A stretch of 64,000 bases of DNA from Trissonchulus latispiculum (GCA_030248195.1 JASAND010006816.1:1-64000), one strand, 5' to 3'; shown: positions 1-12,545, numbered from the stretch's first letter. The notes: generated by a model from the letters alone, not told the origin. Numbers and translations: made by a program.

Positions 1-3000
1 CCATGGACACGACAGAGGGAGCTGGTCAGGACGCTCCATCGGGGGTGGTGACCACCCCTGCGCAGGCACAGCCTGAGGGACCGGCCCCTCCCCGACTACG
101 ACTTTTACCTACAGAATTAGGGCAGTTGGACCCTTTTCTTATGGAGGATTATGAACGGCTTGACGCCAGTTTACAGACTTATACTCGGCTGTTAGAACGC
201 CATCGTCAGTTTGGCGTAGACGCCCTCGGAGAGGAGTATGAAGCAGCGACTCTAGTGTTGGGCAATCATTTGACGGAGCCGCTACGAGGGTTACCCTCGG
301 CGCCACCAGCGTTTGCGAATATCCAACAGACGGATCGAGGCACGCCAGTGGTGGTTATAGATTCTTTTGCCCGTTTCCTATGCGCACTGCCCGATTTGCT
401 TATGCTATTGGGCGACTCGAACCTAGTAGCGTTCGATGTCGAAGGTGGAAGCGGCTCTCAGTTTGGTGCGCGGCAGGACGCCACGATCACCACTTTATAG
501 TTTATGAGCCCGGTGCGGGACGCACCCGGTCCGACACGCCCAACTATCTTTGTCGTCATGGTCGGTTATATCTTGGCCCAATTGAAGGACTTTTACCCGT
601 TTCTGAAATTACTCGAGCTGCTATTCGACCCTTGCCTCCAGGCCTTTTGGGGTGCTGTGGACGTTCCGGCGGATGTGTTACGCATCGCCCGAACCTGGGG
701 TGTCGAAGGACTCGAGCACCGGTTGGTCGAGACCCAAGAATATTGGAGCCTCGCCTGGAAATTGCGTCGCTCGAGCAAATATCGTAACCTGCAGTATCAG
801 GGCGATCTACCGCCGGCAGACAACCTGACTCGTGACGAGCGAGGGTTTATTCGGGGTACAGGTGCAGGCCTTAGAAAAATGGCGCACCAATGTCACGTGC
901 CAGATCCAAAAGTGCATAGTTGCTGTTACCGTGGCTTTCACTTGGTACCTCATGAGGCTGATTTGCGGTACGCAATCGCCGACGTAGAGTCGACCTTTCA
1001 GATATTGGAACTGATGAACGTCGGCGGGGCTACGTCCCACATGCAGCGTTCAGAGGCGTGACGCCTCTGCAATCGCGGGCATCGGATGTGCAACATCAAG
1101 CGCAGATGGATCTGCTTAGCCGACTTATACCCGGACGCCTCGCTCCACCGGCAGATGATCCAGTCCGAACACGACCGCTTTGGTCCTTTGATGAACGTTT
1201 AGGCAGCCTGGCTAACCCAGTGAGGCCTATGAGAAACGTCATCTATCAGCGACTGATAGAGTTCGTGCGCGATTGGATGCGATGGCGATTCAGACGGCCT
1301 GATTTACATCCGATTGACTGGCGACGAGTGCAGCTGTCCCTGGACGGTAGACAGCATGCTATGGACCCGGCTAAACCTGGTGACCAGGGCGGCCAGCAAG
1401 CGAATGTAGAACTCATGGAGCAGACTAATGCCGCCGGTCCTCAGCGAGCCCTGGAATATGCGCCTTCCGACGGAGAGGGGTTTCCAGCTGAGAATGAGTC
1501 ACCTGAAGCGCAGTCGCTCTGGTGGTGCCTGACCGTGACGGTCGGCACAAGGAGATCCCTATAGTGACCCAAAAACCATCTAAATCACCGCAGGAGAAAC
1601 AACGAAAGGCGCGACAGGCCTCGGCAAGTACGCCACAGTTACCCGAGTTTATCCAGCTACCACAGGAGTCACCGGGTGTGACCCGGGTTTTCACTAGTAA
1701 GCGCTACTATCAGCAGCCGACTGCGTCTACCACAGCTACGCCGCAGCGTGACGCTAAGGCACGGGCAGCAACGGATGAACAGCGGTTTGGTGCCAGGCCC
1801 TTGCCATCTTGGTCAAAACCCCCAACCCTAGTGTTGCGTCCAGACCCTCCCCAGCAGAATCCGTTGTGGGCTCATCAGGGTCAGGAGTATTTCCCTCCAT
1901 TACCGCCATCTAAAACAACGACGCGTAAGAAGGACCCGTCTGAAGGCCGCAAGGGCGCGACGCCCGCGGAGTTCTACCAGACGCAAGAACAGCCATCTAC
2001 GTCAGCTCAAGCTAGGCAGCGGGATGAACGTGCGAGACTGGGCCTGCCAGAGGAGGAGGAACTACCCCTGGCAGAGGAAGAGCGGCGGCTCCGTATCTTG
2101 GTTGATTATTTTCCGCATATTACGGACCCACGACAGCTCTTGAGCATGGACCCAGAGGTCCTAGAACAGGCTCGCATTGCCTGCGGCCTGATTGCGGACC
2201 CAGCGGAAGGGGCCGTTGCGGCACCTCCGGGGTTGTCACTGGTTACTACGCCTCCAGGGCTGCGTGCTCCACAGTCGACAGACGCTTCACAAGGGCCCAC
2301 GGGGTTACAGCCGCCTGCTGTGACAGTGGGACCTGTAACGCTCCCATTGCCACCTAGGCTGTCCGATGAAGAGCTGGAGGCAGTCGGAATAACCTCCGCT
2401 GTTTACGATTCACTACCACCGCAATTATGGCCCATGTTCAATCAGTTTGCACGTACTTTGGGATATCTGGCCTCTGCGGGACGCATTGGGCCGTAACAAC
2501 ACACGTTTAATCCCGCTGTCATGAATTTTACTGCACCGCAGCCAAACCCAGAGGCAACCGGACCTCATGATTATTTTCTGGTTCCACCTCATGCGACGGT
2601 TATGAGCATGAGCCAAGCGGGTGAAGCCCGGCGAACCGGGTCTACGCAGGTCCGGCAGTTCATCGTGGTACCCATGATGGACCGGACGGCTGCCGACTTT
2701 GACCCTACAGCGTATCTGAATGCAATCCAGCAGGGACTGCCGGTGCACTGGCAGATACAGGAAGTCTTTTCACCCGACCTGCCCTGGTTTCGTCAGGTTA
2801 TGATATGGCGGGATGCTAACGGCCTAGTCCAAATGCATCCATTGCATTTAATAGCGACGGTTAACCCGCTCGCACCTGGCGATGAATACTTTAGTCAAGT
2901 GACGATGACCTTGACATTGACACCGGAAATCAGGCAGGAGGCCGAGCTAGTTCGGGACGAACTAGATATGATGCGCTTTCCACCAGGGCCGACACTACAA

Positions 3001-4940
3001 CAGAGAGGCCAGTTGTATCGAGGGTCACGGGCATCGGGCATGCCCATGCCTACATCCGCGAACCTAGCTACACCGACGTCGGCACCAACCGTATTGGCGC
3101 CCCAGATACCGCCTCATCGAGCGTTTCGACCTATTCCATCACAAGGGACGGTTTATGCAACTCCGGTGACTGTGACAGTCCCGAATGCGCCGCCACGGTT
3201 TGGAGCGCCTCCAACTGTCCGTCCACAGCAAACCAGAGATAGTTCTGCGTCGTCACGGGCCTCGGCTACGGCGGGTCCCCCACCCAAGAAGTGGGCACCT
3301 GATAGTGAAGGCGCTGCACGCCTAGGCGACGATTATGGCGCCGCTGCGTCAGCGGACGCGGGCTATAGCAGACGAGACCGTTCTGAGTCGCGAAGCTCAG
3401 AATACCGTATCCTGCCTTTAACCCGCAGCAGCCCTTCCCGGACCAGGTGGCTCACCTGGGGATAGAGGATCCTGCAGTGTACTGGCAGGATTTTAGTGGT
3501 CGGTGGCAAGGTGCGCAGCTGCCTACGGCGGTTGGGAGTGACCGCCCCCACCCTACGTTGCTGGCGTTACGCAATGCGACAATGAATTGGTTCCCAGCGC
3601 GTAGTCAGGAACCTATCTCTATGACAACAGAAATCATGACCCAGATTAAACAAATCATGGAACAGGACCACCCGGCGCTACGCCCGTATTTTCAAACCCA
3701 TGTCGACGATAACCCGAATGGCACAGGTGTGATGGTCAGCTGGACATTCACGGCAATCGACGCCTCAACTTTGGAAGACCCGGAACCGGCAGTTCCTTTG
3801 TTCTCGATTGCGTCTTCCGCAGCTTGGGGACACGCAGCTTTACTAAAGCAATGTGTGCCAGAAATGTCTCCGTACGAGCATTTCTTTACCAAGCCAAAGG
3901 CTCGCGCCTTTCGTGACGTTTGGTGCGCAGCGACGCAGATTGTCGACCGTATGCAGGCCATACGGAAGGCTTACTGGTACTGGTATCAGCCTCCCGTGGA
4001 TGGACTCCATGTGGTACCTGAACGGGAATTCTTGGTCCCTTATTTTCGACAGGATTGCCAGAATTCGTATATGCACCCAGTCGAAGGGGGCATAACTGTC
4101 CCACAGATCCCGGACATTACGTTCCCGTTACCAGAGGACGTCTACCAATATCGTAAAACGGAATTCGCTCACGACGAGGACACTCTGAACTTCATTACCA
4201 GTGACTGCAATCGGCCAGGCCCCGCCCTTAAGATCGCGGTACGCGACCGCTTAGAGGTTGAACCGCAACGGATTTTTGTCGACAACTGGAAAGGCGGTTA
4301 TCAGGTCCGCACTATGGCACGCCTGCATTGGCAGACCTTTTATCAGTCGGCCGCGTTACGTAGCTATATGTTGCGGCACCCCGCAGCATTGTATGGTAAA
4401 GCCTCAGGCGAGACGTTTAGGGGCTTCAAACCGGCATTACCTCCCAATGTCTTGGTACGAGATGTTGAGGACATGGCCGGAGAGCAGTTTGACCCCTGGT
4501 TTCAAAGAACCAACTGGTTCAATGGGGCGTCAATTCATGGGTCATATTGGACGGAAATTATGCTCTGGTTTACCCAGGGTGGTCCTCATGACTTTTATGA
4601 CGATTGGGAAGCGCGAACCCCGCTGTCCGCGGTGGATTACGATGCTTTTATGGCAGTCATCCGTAAACGGATTGACCACGTGGTTGCGAGATGGGAGAAC
4701 GATGAACTCGTCCCACCGTTCTTTGGGACGGATTACCCGCCCCCGCAAATGCGAGCTGCACCGTTACGATTGCAGCCTAACAGAACGGGTGAATATATAG
4801 CGGGTCTAGCGCCACCCGGAGAAGAACGGAACATCTATTACCCCTGCATCGGCGTGGTCTACTACGACCCCGCCAACGCCCATCGCGCCAACTCCACCCT
4901 GCCTATCGATCCTTCCAGCCGCTTATGGTTCGACTTCTGA
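1..4940 (+). pseudogene. Broken copy of the giant exonuclease-bearing ORF of an LTR retroelement (5' end outside the window)
   Basis: This is a diverged copy of the protein encoded on the minus strand at 53957-60685, lacking roughly the first 315 residues because the window starts inside it. Homology runs almost end to end but is broken. A nonsense TAG at 498-500 replaces a Gln codon right after the first exonuclease motif. A deletion and frameshift lie near 1020-1060, a frameshift near 1500-1530, and a TAA at 2494-2496. A large deletion with frameshift lies near 3400-3450, removing most of a disordered linker. The last 1.5 kb (3447-4940) is open and matches the conserved C-terminal domain. 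Exonuclease motifs remain readable: FDVEG at about 432-446, VPAD at about 666-677 and YAIAD at about 969-983. In the segment I compared, differences from the other copy are mostly at third codon positions, so it diverged under selection before decaying. Confidence 0.85.
435..1010 (+). other. Remnant of a DEDDy 3'-5' exonuclease domain
   Basis: Translated across the nonsense codon at 498-500, the segment has the signature order of RNase D/EXD/WRN-type exonucleases: Asp-x-Glu in FDVEG, then an internal Asp in a VDVPAD helix, then Tyr-x3-Asp in YAIAD. All four metal-ligand positions and the Tyr of the DEDDy subclass are present, although the reading frame is broken. That is the general pattern of the family; the role of the domain here is inferred. 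Confidence 0.7.
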
Positions 4941-5032
4941 GCTGCCCGGCCCAGATTAAGGTAATACCAGTGACTGGGTTACCTTCTGTACAGTTAATAA
5001 TCGTGACGATTATTTTCTAGGTCCTTGTATCT

Positions 5033-5087
5033 AACGGCGGAGGTTCATCATAACGGCGGAGGTGTATCATTACGGCGGAGGTTCCTA
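5033..5087 (+). repeat. Short tandem repeat of a GGCGGAGGT motif in the element's 3' UTR
   Basis: Three copies of an 18-20 bp unit built on ACGGCGGAGGT followed by a short ATCAT spacer. The same motif occurs about five times, in reverse complement, at 53755-53850 just after the stop codon of the intact copy, so the array is a conserved part of the element. Confidence 0.8.
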
Positions 5088-6979
5088 TCGTTCACCATTC
5101 CATCATTTGACTTTCCCATATTGGACCCTATATCACTGGACTAGACTTACTGTATTTTGGAATTATATATCTCATATCATCCTCTTATTTTCCCTGGCTG
5201 TGACTCTCTATATTGGTGACTATATTGCCTTAATTTGGACTTAAATTATGCTCAATTTATGAAGACTCCCCTACTTGGACTTAATTTGCTCAAATAGTGC
5301 CTTCCCGATAGTGACTTACTCTACGATGACTATATTTGCTCAAGACTATGACTATTCTCACAGATTTTGCCATTCCTACGATAGTGACGTTCCATGTATA
5401 TACCGTTTCCTTAAAGAAGACGATTCCCTATTTGGACTAGTCTATATATAAATGTATGCTTTATGATGTGTATTTTCTTGTCATGGTTTATTACTTACCG
5501 TGTTATTACTGTTTAAAAATTTAACCCTTTTCCGAGCATTCTTCTAAAAATTTAGAAGTTTTCTTAACTATATACTGCCATTTTACCCTTTTCTTGAGTA
5601 TTATTTTAAAAATTTAACCTACATTTTATGTATCTTATAGTGGTATCTGCCTGTGGTTTCTTGCATAATTCTTGTCAGTATAGCTTTATGTGTGTATTAT
5701 GTATGCTTTAATCATTTAACCAAAGTTTCTTTCAAAAATTTTACTAAAAACCTTGTTTATTCTTTTCTCGAAGATTTTCTTTTATTTTTGCAGTTTTTTT
5801 TTATTAACGGGTTTGATTCATTCTGCGGGTTTTGTATTTTGTCACCCCCTGTTCCCTGATGTAACTTCAGAGGACGTGTGACGTGCCAGTTAGGTCCTAT
5901 TATTCCCCTCATCTGCCGCCACTTTTTACCAAAATTATTTTATCTCATTTAGTAGTCCCAACTGTTCCTACCCCTAATGTACCCACTGTCCGGTTTTACG
6001 GTCAAAATTTTATCTAAATGTCAGTTTTGTGTCCCTCTCCAGTGCGCCAAAGTAGCTCCCGATTTATATGCCCCTTCTATTCTAGGGCCTGCAGCGCGGT
6101 TGGGAAGATCTTCTACAAAATTTCTTATTTTATAGGACTTTTACTTACATTTTAACCGGTGTTTCGCGTTTTAGTTAACTTCAAGATTCCATTTAACCCC
6201 CCCTAATTTAATTTTATTTAATATCATAAGTGCCACGAGGGTACTTGGGGACTTCTTTGTACCCTTTTGGTTCTTCTTATACATGCTTAAGCATGTTTTG
6301 GGCTACCTTGTAGTCCTACTTTTAATTTTAATTACTTATATTTTACGTAAAGACTCCACAAACTCACTCCTAACCTTGCGCGAAACACTGGGATTTACCT
6401 ACTTAATCTTAAACTCTACTAAATTAACTTATCTTAATAACCTTTTTGGGTTCTTAAATTTTGTGGAAGATCCGAAGGGAAGTGAGGTAGTCGAGCGAGC
6501 CTAGGCCCATCCTCCCACCCAGCCGAAGTTTGCGTTTTGTGAGCTGTGCGAGAGGTTACCTCCGTACCTTAGCCTGAAGATGCCCTCATGAAGCTGACAT
6601 TCTAGTTCGTTCCTTATTTTCATAGTTCGTTTTCTTTTTATGTGTACTTGTCCTCGCCGTGACGGCTGGAGGACTTGGTCTTTCTCCCAACTGCGCACCG
6701 TCCCATTGGCAATATAATGGCAGTTTCCAAGCGCATTTTTCTAGCTGGTCGTCACTAGTCCGCTGACGCCAAGTCAGCCCTAACCTTGTCCTCATGTTTA
6801 GTCATGCTTATTTAGCCAGTTTCGTCGTTTTTATAACTTGTCATGTCTTATAATTTGTTTTCTTCGTACGTATGTTGTGTGACCCATTTACCAAAAATTG
6901 GTCAAAAATTTTCTGAGTTTAAATTTTCAACTACTTTTTGGTTATGTTGTCCCTCGCAGGAGCTCGGGCGGTAAGCCCT

Positions 6980-6986
6980 GGGGAGT
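6980..6986 (+). promoter_or_regulatory. Polypurine tract (plus-strand primer) of the left element
   Basis: GGGGAGT abuts the TGTAATG that begins the LTR. The right copy has the same arrangement (GGGGAGA before TGTAATG, in minus orientation at 51752-51758). Its position immediately 5' of the 3' LTR is the standard one for the plus-strand priming site. Confidence 0.7.
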
Positions 6987-8137
6987 TGTAATGAGGCGGC
7001 GTGACGTCAGTCCTCTAAAAATATTATGTATGTGTGTTTGAATTTATTTTGGATTGAAATTGTGTTAGGGAAGTTATGTTGAAAGTAATTTATAATGTTA
7101 GAAATTTATATTGGAATGGTGTTTTGAAAATTGTTTGAAATTTATGTGTCCTATGCTGAGTTTTGTGCGTTTATGTAGAAATTACGTATATGTGTGTCAG
7201 CCAGCCTAGCCAATAGGTGGCTCTGTTGAGACGTCTATTTTCTCTCGAAGCCTCTCCCAGCATCTTACTTTTCAAGGGGGTCTCAAATTCATCCAATCAA
7301 ATTCTTCCACGCTGGCCCAAAACTAGTTCTTTCCAGACGTCTCAATTTTAGTCAGTCTGTTGTTTTTCCTTCGTCGTGGATGGTTGTGTTTTTATACATT
7401 GCTCTGTGTGGGACCCGTATTTGCTGTGCATTACTTTATTCGTATAACCCGTCTAAAGTGTTTGCCTCTTTAGACTTTTAGTCGCTCCAGGTTGGCCCTG
7501 TAGAGCTAGACTTATCATATATAACTCATTCTTTATTTGCTTTTAAATTTATTACTCTTATCTTCTTTTGATGTCTCCAAAAATTACTCAGAATATTTAG
7601 GTTTTCTCATTGTTAGGTCAGTTCTTTGTAGTCTGTTCATTGTAGCTCTTGTGTTCTATTGAGAAAGTTTTGTATTCTTATTTTGTGTTTAATTCGTATA
7701 TAGTCTAGATAATTTTGTCTTCCTTACACTGCAGCTTATTTCTAAATTTATTGTACGCATTTTTCGGGGTTCGCCCCAATGTCAAGCATAATTTTCAAGT
7801 AAATGTGGTCTCTTTTTGGACCGTTTTAGGGTGTCATTTTAGTCTAGGTTTTTGTATTAGCTTGAGTAGTCGGTAGGTAAGGCTTTTTCTGAGATTTATT
7901 GGGTAGGTAGATAGACCTTTTAAGCGTGTACTTTTCAGCAAATTTGGGGTAGTTTCATTGTTAATTGAGTCTTTGCTCTTCATCGGTGGTTAAACTCCAT
8001 TCGGTAAGATTCACTTAGGTTTATTTGGCGAGGTTAGTTGGGTCGACTGGAACTACATCTCCTCCAGGTTCGACGTTCTCCTTGTGCACAGTTTCCCACT
8101 CGTAAAGCTTGGTCGTTCGTACACTTCCAACTTTACA
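6987..8137 (+). repeat. 3' LTR of the left large LTR retroelement (1151 bp)
   Basis: Begins TGTAATG and ends CTTTACA, the usual TG...CA termini. Both ends match the right copy's LTR (50578-51751, minus), including the terminal sequence ACACTTCCAACTTTACA. The matching 5' LTR lies outside the window, so age cannot be estimated from an LTR pair. No target-site duplication can be tested for the same reason. Confidence 0.8.
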
Positions 8138-8435
8138 CACTCTTAGTTATTAGGCTGCAGACATCATCTGCACAATAACGGCCTACCCCCCCACAATTGA
8201 GTACCTGGTGACCCCCCCCACAACTGAGTACCAGGTACACAATTGTGTACCAGCACTCGCTTGTATGTTTACATGTTGAAGCCAAAAACATTCTATCAGC
8301 AGCTGGCCACTTTTGAGCTTCAACATGTAAACATACAAGCGAGTGCTGGTACACAATTGTGTACCTGGTACTCAGTTGTGGGGGGGGGTAGGCCGTTATT
8401 GTGCAGATGATGTCTGCAGCCTAATACTAAGAGTG
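8138..8435. repeat. Foldback (long inverted repeat) element, 298 bp
   Basis: The two halves are near-perfect reverse complements. The left arm starts CACTCTTAGTTATTAGGCTG and the right arm ends in its mirror image; the arms are about 130-140 bp with a short central loop. Runs of C and G (GGGGGGGGTAGGCC) lie symmetrically in the arms. The element directly abuts the LTR end at 8137. A 17 bp direct repeat, CACACTCTTAGTTATTA, occurs at 8136-8152 and again at 8446-8462. No coding capacity is seen, so it is a candidate non-autonomous DNA element. Confidence 0.8.
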
Positions 8436-8619
8436 GGACGCTTGTCACACTCTTAGTTATTATGTACTCTTGCTATTGGTAAATGGTTACTGTTTGAAAG
8501 GATAGGTTGATCATTCGCTAAAGTTACCAAAGTGATTTAGGAGTAGATAACAGTTAGTAAAGTAAGTTTCTAGTTCTAAAGTTCTAGCATAAGTTCTAAA
8601 GTTTCTAGAATTGAAATAC

Positions 8620-8860
8620 ATTTACTTTAAAATAATATTAAGCCTGATTTGCTTTCTTTAAAATGATTTTAGACATTTTGAACGGGTGACACAATTTTAG
8701 AAAATTAGTCGTTTTGTCAGTAGACGTTTCGTCGATAGGCGTGTCGTCGGTAGACGTTATGAACGTTAGACGTTTTGACTTTAGGCGTTTCGAACGGACA
8801 CCTGTTTCAGTGTAATACTTTTCATTTAGAGCCAATGTCCAATTAGACTAATCACAGCTT
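8620..8860 (+). repeat. Dispersed repeat, copy 1
   Basis: Shares an extended, diverged match with 45505-45670 in the same orientation. Both contain CCTGATTTGCTTTCTTTA, then GATTTTAGACA, then several GTAGACGTTTTGAC-like words. The family is unknown and no coding signal is seen. The copy has a run of degenerate GTCGGTAGACGTT units. Confidence 0.6.
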
Positions 8861-9849
8861 ACATTTTCTTTCAATAAGGTTTTCTTCCTTTTGTTTTTAT
8901 CCCAGTTTCCTTCTTGGAAAGAAAAACTCAAGCTTTTCTTTGCTTTCCGTTCTCTTTACTCAATGTAATTATCCGGCAATTCTCTTTTGATTTTTCTGAC
9001 CGCTTAAGTCAAGGATGGGGTCGCTTTATGGCCAATTTATTGACCATCTCCGATTTTGCTCATTTTCACTTATTCTGTACTTCCAATAGGTCCGAAAACA
9101 AGACAAGTGCTGTGCGTTTTGTGTAATATTGCTTCCATCTTTCTGTAGAGCCCTTCAAAGGTGACCTTGACATGTGTTAAGCATAAGAAAATGAAAAAGT
9201 TAGGTTAAAAAGTTTGTGGCAGAAACATTTTTCTCTGTATTAAAGATCCAGCGCAACAACTTCGTACTCAAGTTCAGGACATATATTATTGCAGAGTGCA
9301 GCGAGTTACTTTGGTGCAATTTCATTGAATGTTTCTTGGTGAATTTTCAAAGTCAGAATTCCGGAAAATCGGTGTTTTTGGATCATGTAAAACAAGACCT
9401 ACAGTACACTTTTTAGTCTGAACCCTTGACAAAAGATATAAAAACGGCCGCACTCTAGTTAGCTAGCTTGCTAGCACCCTAGCTGCACTCTCCGCATATT
9501 AAGCATTCTTTGGTACCAATGTCTCTGGGTTTGTTATAATGAATTCACAAAATTAGACACAAGAACTGCAATTTTTGTTCAAAAACGTTATTTACTGCAT
9601 CCTCATTCTGTCAACAACTGTTCGCTAATAATTTGGCCACCAAATTTGGCTGAGTATATTGTCCCATATCCATATGTGCCAAAGTATTTGGTGAAAAGGA
9701 ATTAGTCAATGCTGAGCTGTTCTGATGTGGCGGAACCTTTGCTCTCCACTGGGTGGAAAAGTCAGTTTTTGAATTTTTCTAAGTATAGTCAAATTAGGTA
9801 TCAATCGATAGCTACTGGGACGAGGAACAACTTTTTAATAGAACTATGG
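8861..9849. other. No gene recognised
   Basis: AT-rich sequence with only short open frames and no recognisable protein or RNA signal. A GCTAGCTTGCTAGC-like palindromic word lies near 9460-9475. Confidence 0.5.
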
Positions 9850-10057
9850 TGTGAGATACTCTGCGTGTATCTCTGTAATAAACTGTGTCGGACTTCAGTA
9901 AACGATTACACGTAAGTGTTCAGTGTGTGATATCCAGATATACAAAACACTTTGTTCCAACTTTAGTATAGACATACAAAAATACTAGAAAATACAAAGG
10001 TAACACGACAGTGAAAAAGCGCAGAGTACAAGGGATGGCGTTACCCACTTCCGTACA
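9850..10057 (-). repeat. 3' LTR of the gag-only element (internally deleted)
   Basis: On the plus strand it runs from TGTGAGATACTCTGCGTGTA to CACTTCCGTACA. It aligns closely with 18398-18734 but lacks an internal stretch corresponding to about 18483-18630. Both ends carry TG...CA. Confidence 0.75.
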
Positions 10058-12169
10058 CCTGCCAACGAACTACATGGCTCACAGTCAGCTCGGAATGACT
10101 CTTCGAACTGCGACTGGGTAAAACTGTGTCGGCTGTGACCGAAACACAAAACTTCAACTTTGACAGACGACTTGAAAAAGCGACACAAACAAACGAAACA
10201 AACAACGTAACTACCTACGAATTTTGAGAAACAACTACGTAAATTTGGGACAAGAATACAACAGACACCCGTAGAGACCCCCCAAAATAGGGCCGTGCCG
10301 AAAAGACGAGACACAATGGGGACACTACCCATTAGGGGACCCATCCGTACAGCCGCAAAACCCACATAATAAACCCAAATAGAAATCCCATGTAGAAATA
10401 AAACAAATATAATAGAGTCCTAGCGGTTTATTATACATAGCGAATAGTCGAAAAACGTAAAAATCAGTAAAAAGTAAGCAAACATGTTAAGACAAAGCAA
10501 TACATGGCAAAACATGGCCATAAGAAAAAACTTTGCTACCGCAGAATAGCTACCGAACATACATAGGGAGCGCCCGAACAGAAAACCCAGTACTCAAAAT
10601 TTAAAGGAACCCTCCCTACTCGTAGTAACAAACATCGAATAGGCAAAATCCCCACCCGTTATACTGACAAAAAATGGAATGCAAAAATCACAACAAGACA
10701 TAATATAGGGAAGTCCGAAACGTCCTAGGCGTGCCCAAGGAGGGGACGACGACTTCACGAAAGAGCAACCAGGCAAATGACCAGAACACGCCGGGAGCCC
10801 ACAAACAGTAGACAGAGGTTCCAGATTGAACCATTCTACCAATTCAAAAGTGGCCCAACCCAGCCAAAACAAAGTCCAAAAGCAAATAGGCCACACAGGC
10901 CACGTTGGCAGTAGAAAATGACAAACCGGGATACTTTCAAGACCCGGAAAAGACCAAGGCCGGCCAAGCGCGGCCTCACAGCAACAGTAAAGGCCAGGAG
11001 GCCAGGATATGGGCGCTGGGGCCAAGACCCCGCCAAAAGTCAAACGATTAGAAACAAAGTCAGAAGATGATAGACTGGCCCGACACAGAGAGAATCCGGG
11101 CTGGCCAAGACAAGATACTAGGCGAGGCAGCCCGCCCCCGGATACAATAGAGCCGATCCAGCTCCCACCCTAACCACTGCCATAAGACCATCACCGACCA
11201 GCACCATCAAACTTCCAGGTGCTTCCAGGCCAGACAAAGCAAAGCCCTGCTCCATGACAGCATCCATCGTGGGAGGCACGCCTGGCGCAACTGGGGGTGT
11301 GGGAACCGTACAGTAGAAAGCAACCATCACCTAAACACAAATACAAAAATTAAAGTACTGTAAGTAAAACAAGACCAGTATAGAATCAATGCAATAAAAA
11401 CAACAGAATAAACAAATTGGCAAAATACAGCATATATATCATAAAGCCCCTCAACTGTAGCACAAACGCAGCGGTGTGAGTGCCCAAAGGCGACCCAGTT
11501 TTAGGTAACGACCCTCGGAAACTCACACCGACAGAAGAAACGTAAAATGTAAGAATTTCGAAAAGTTTGGTATAACGCAGATAAAAGTTCTGGAGCCGGG
11601 GAAGTTAAGTTGCTTTGTGTCCCAGTCTTAGGTCAACAGAGCAACTCATCCCCCCGAGACCGTATCATCAAGGAGTGAAAGAAAAACTAAATGAAAGGTA
11701 AACAGATCGGACAGCGCCTGAGCCTATGACAAAAGTACTAGAATGGTCGGGACAAACTGTCCTGAGAGTCAAAGCAATTTCAGTGGCTGAAAAAAATTTT
11801 GAACGCAGAATTTCTGCCAAATTTAATTTAGAGAGAGACACCCGTAGGCTTGCAAAATAATCTAAAGAAGCGGATTCACATAAGATAGTCTCAAAGAAAA
11901 TAGGAAGTCTCAATCCGCTCGGACGTTGGAGAACAAAACCAAAGTAAGAATCCTACCAATTTAGAAAAATAATAATAGTTAAGCTCATATATCAACGGTT
12001 ATTACAACAGCAACAACAACATGACAACAACGCTCTGTACCTGTAGACAGGCTCCGCATAAAGGGTAACATTGCCGACAAGCACTAAAGGATCCTCCTAG
12101 AATGCACCAGGAGTTCTCAATCTAAAAGACGGGGTTTTTATAGTAGGATCAGCAACCCCCGAACAAATT

Positions 12170-12545
12170 TGGTCAGACCCCGAACTAATCTGAGTGGGAA
12201 CCGAACTGATTCGGGACGGGCCCCGAACTTTCCGCAGAGGACCCCCGAACTTCTTCGAAACAGATCCTGAACTTGTTGGGCCGGACCCCGAACTTATTGG
12301 GCCGAACCCCGAACTTATTGGGCCGGACCCCAAACTTATTGTGCCGGACTCCGAACTTATTGGGCCGGACCCCAAACTTATTGGGCCGGACCCCGAACTT
12401 ATTGGGTCAGATCCCGAACTTATTAAACCTTTTGAAGGGATTCCCGAACTTTTCAAAACTTTTAAAGGGACGCCCGAACTTTTTGACAGATCCCGAACTT
12501 ATTTGGATAGCTCTGAACTTTTCGGTGATGCCCCGAATGTTTCGG
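12170..12545. repeat. Minisatellite with 21 bp unit
   Basis: A core of seven or eight near-identical 21 bp units (CCCGAACTTATTGGGCCGGAC) at about 12270-12425 is flanked by degenerate copies that keep only CCCGAACTT. Since 21 is a multiple of 3, the array stays open in several frames; this is a repeat artefact rather than evidence of coding. Confidence 0.85.

Larger units (their letters stand above)
4941..6986 (+). other. Long 3' untranslated region of the left LTR retroelement
   Basis: About 2 kb between the stop codon of the giant ORF and the 3' LTR contains no convincing reading frame. It is AT-rich and matches in pieces the reverse complement of 51752-53956 in the other copy. Shared landmarks are the GGCGGAGGT repeats just after the stop, GAAGACGATTCC-like motifs, a palindromic ATGCTTAAGCAT at about 6283-6294 and a CCACGAGGGTACTTG segment near 6233. 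Conservation of blocks between two diverged copies suggests RNA-level functions such as export, packaging or polyadenylation; this is inference. Confidence 0.6.

Noticed and set aside
10594..11043. 149-codon minus-strand frame in the gag-only element
   Set aside because: Trp/Phe/Cys-rich, low-complexity translation with no retroelement motif and no supporting context.
12200..12480. CRISPR-like regular repeats
   Set aside because: Units are directly adjacent with no unique spacers, and the context is clearly eukaryotic.
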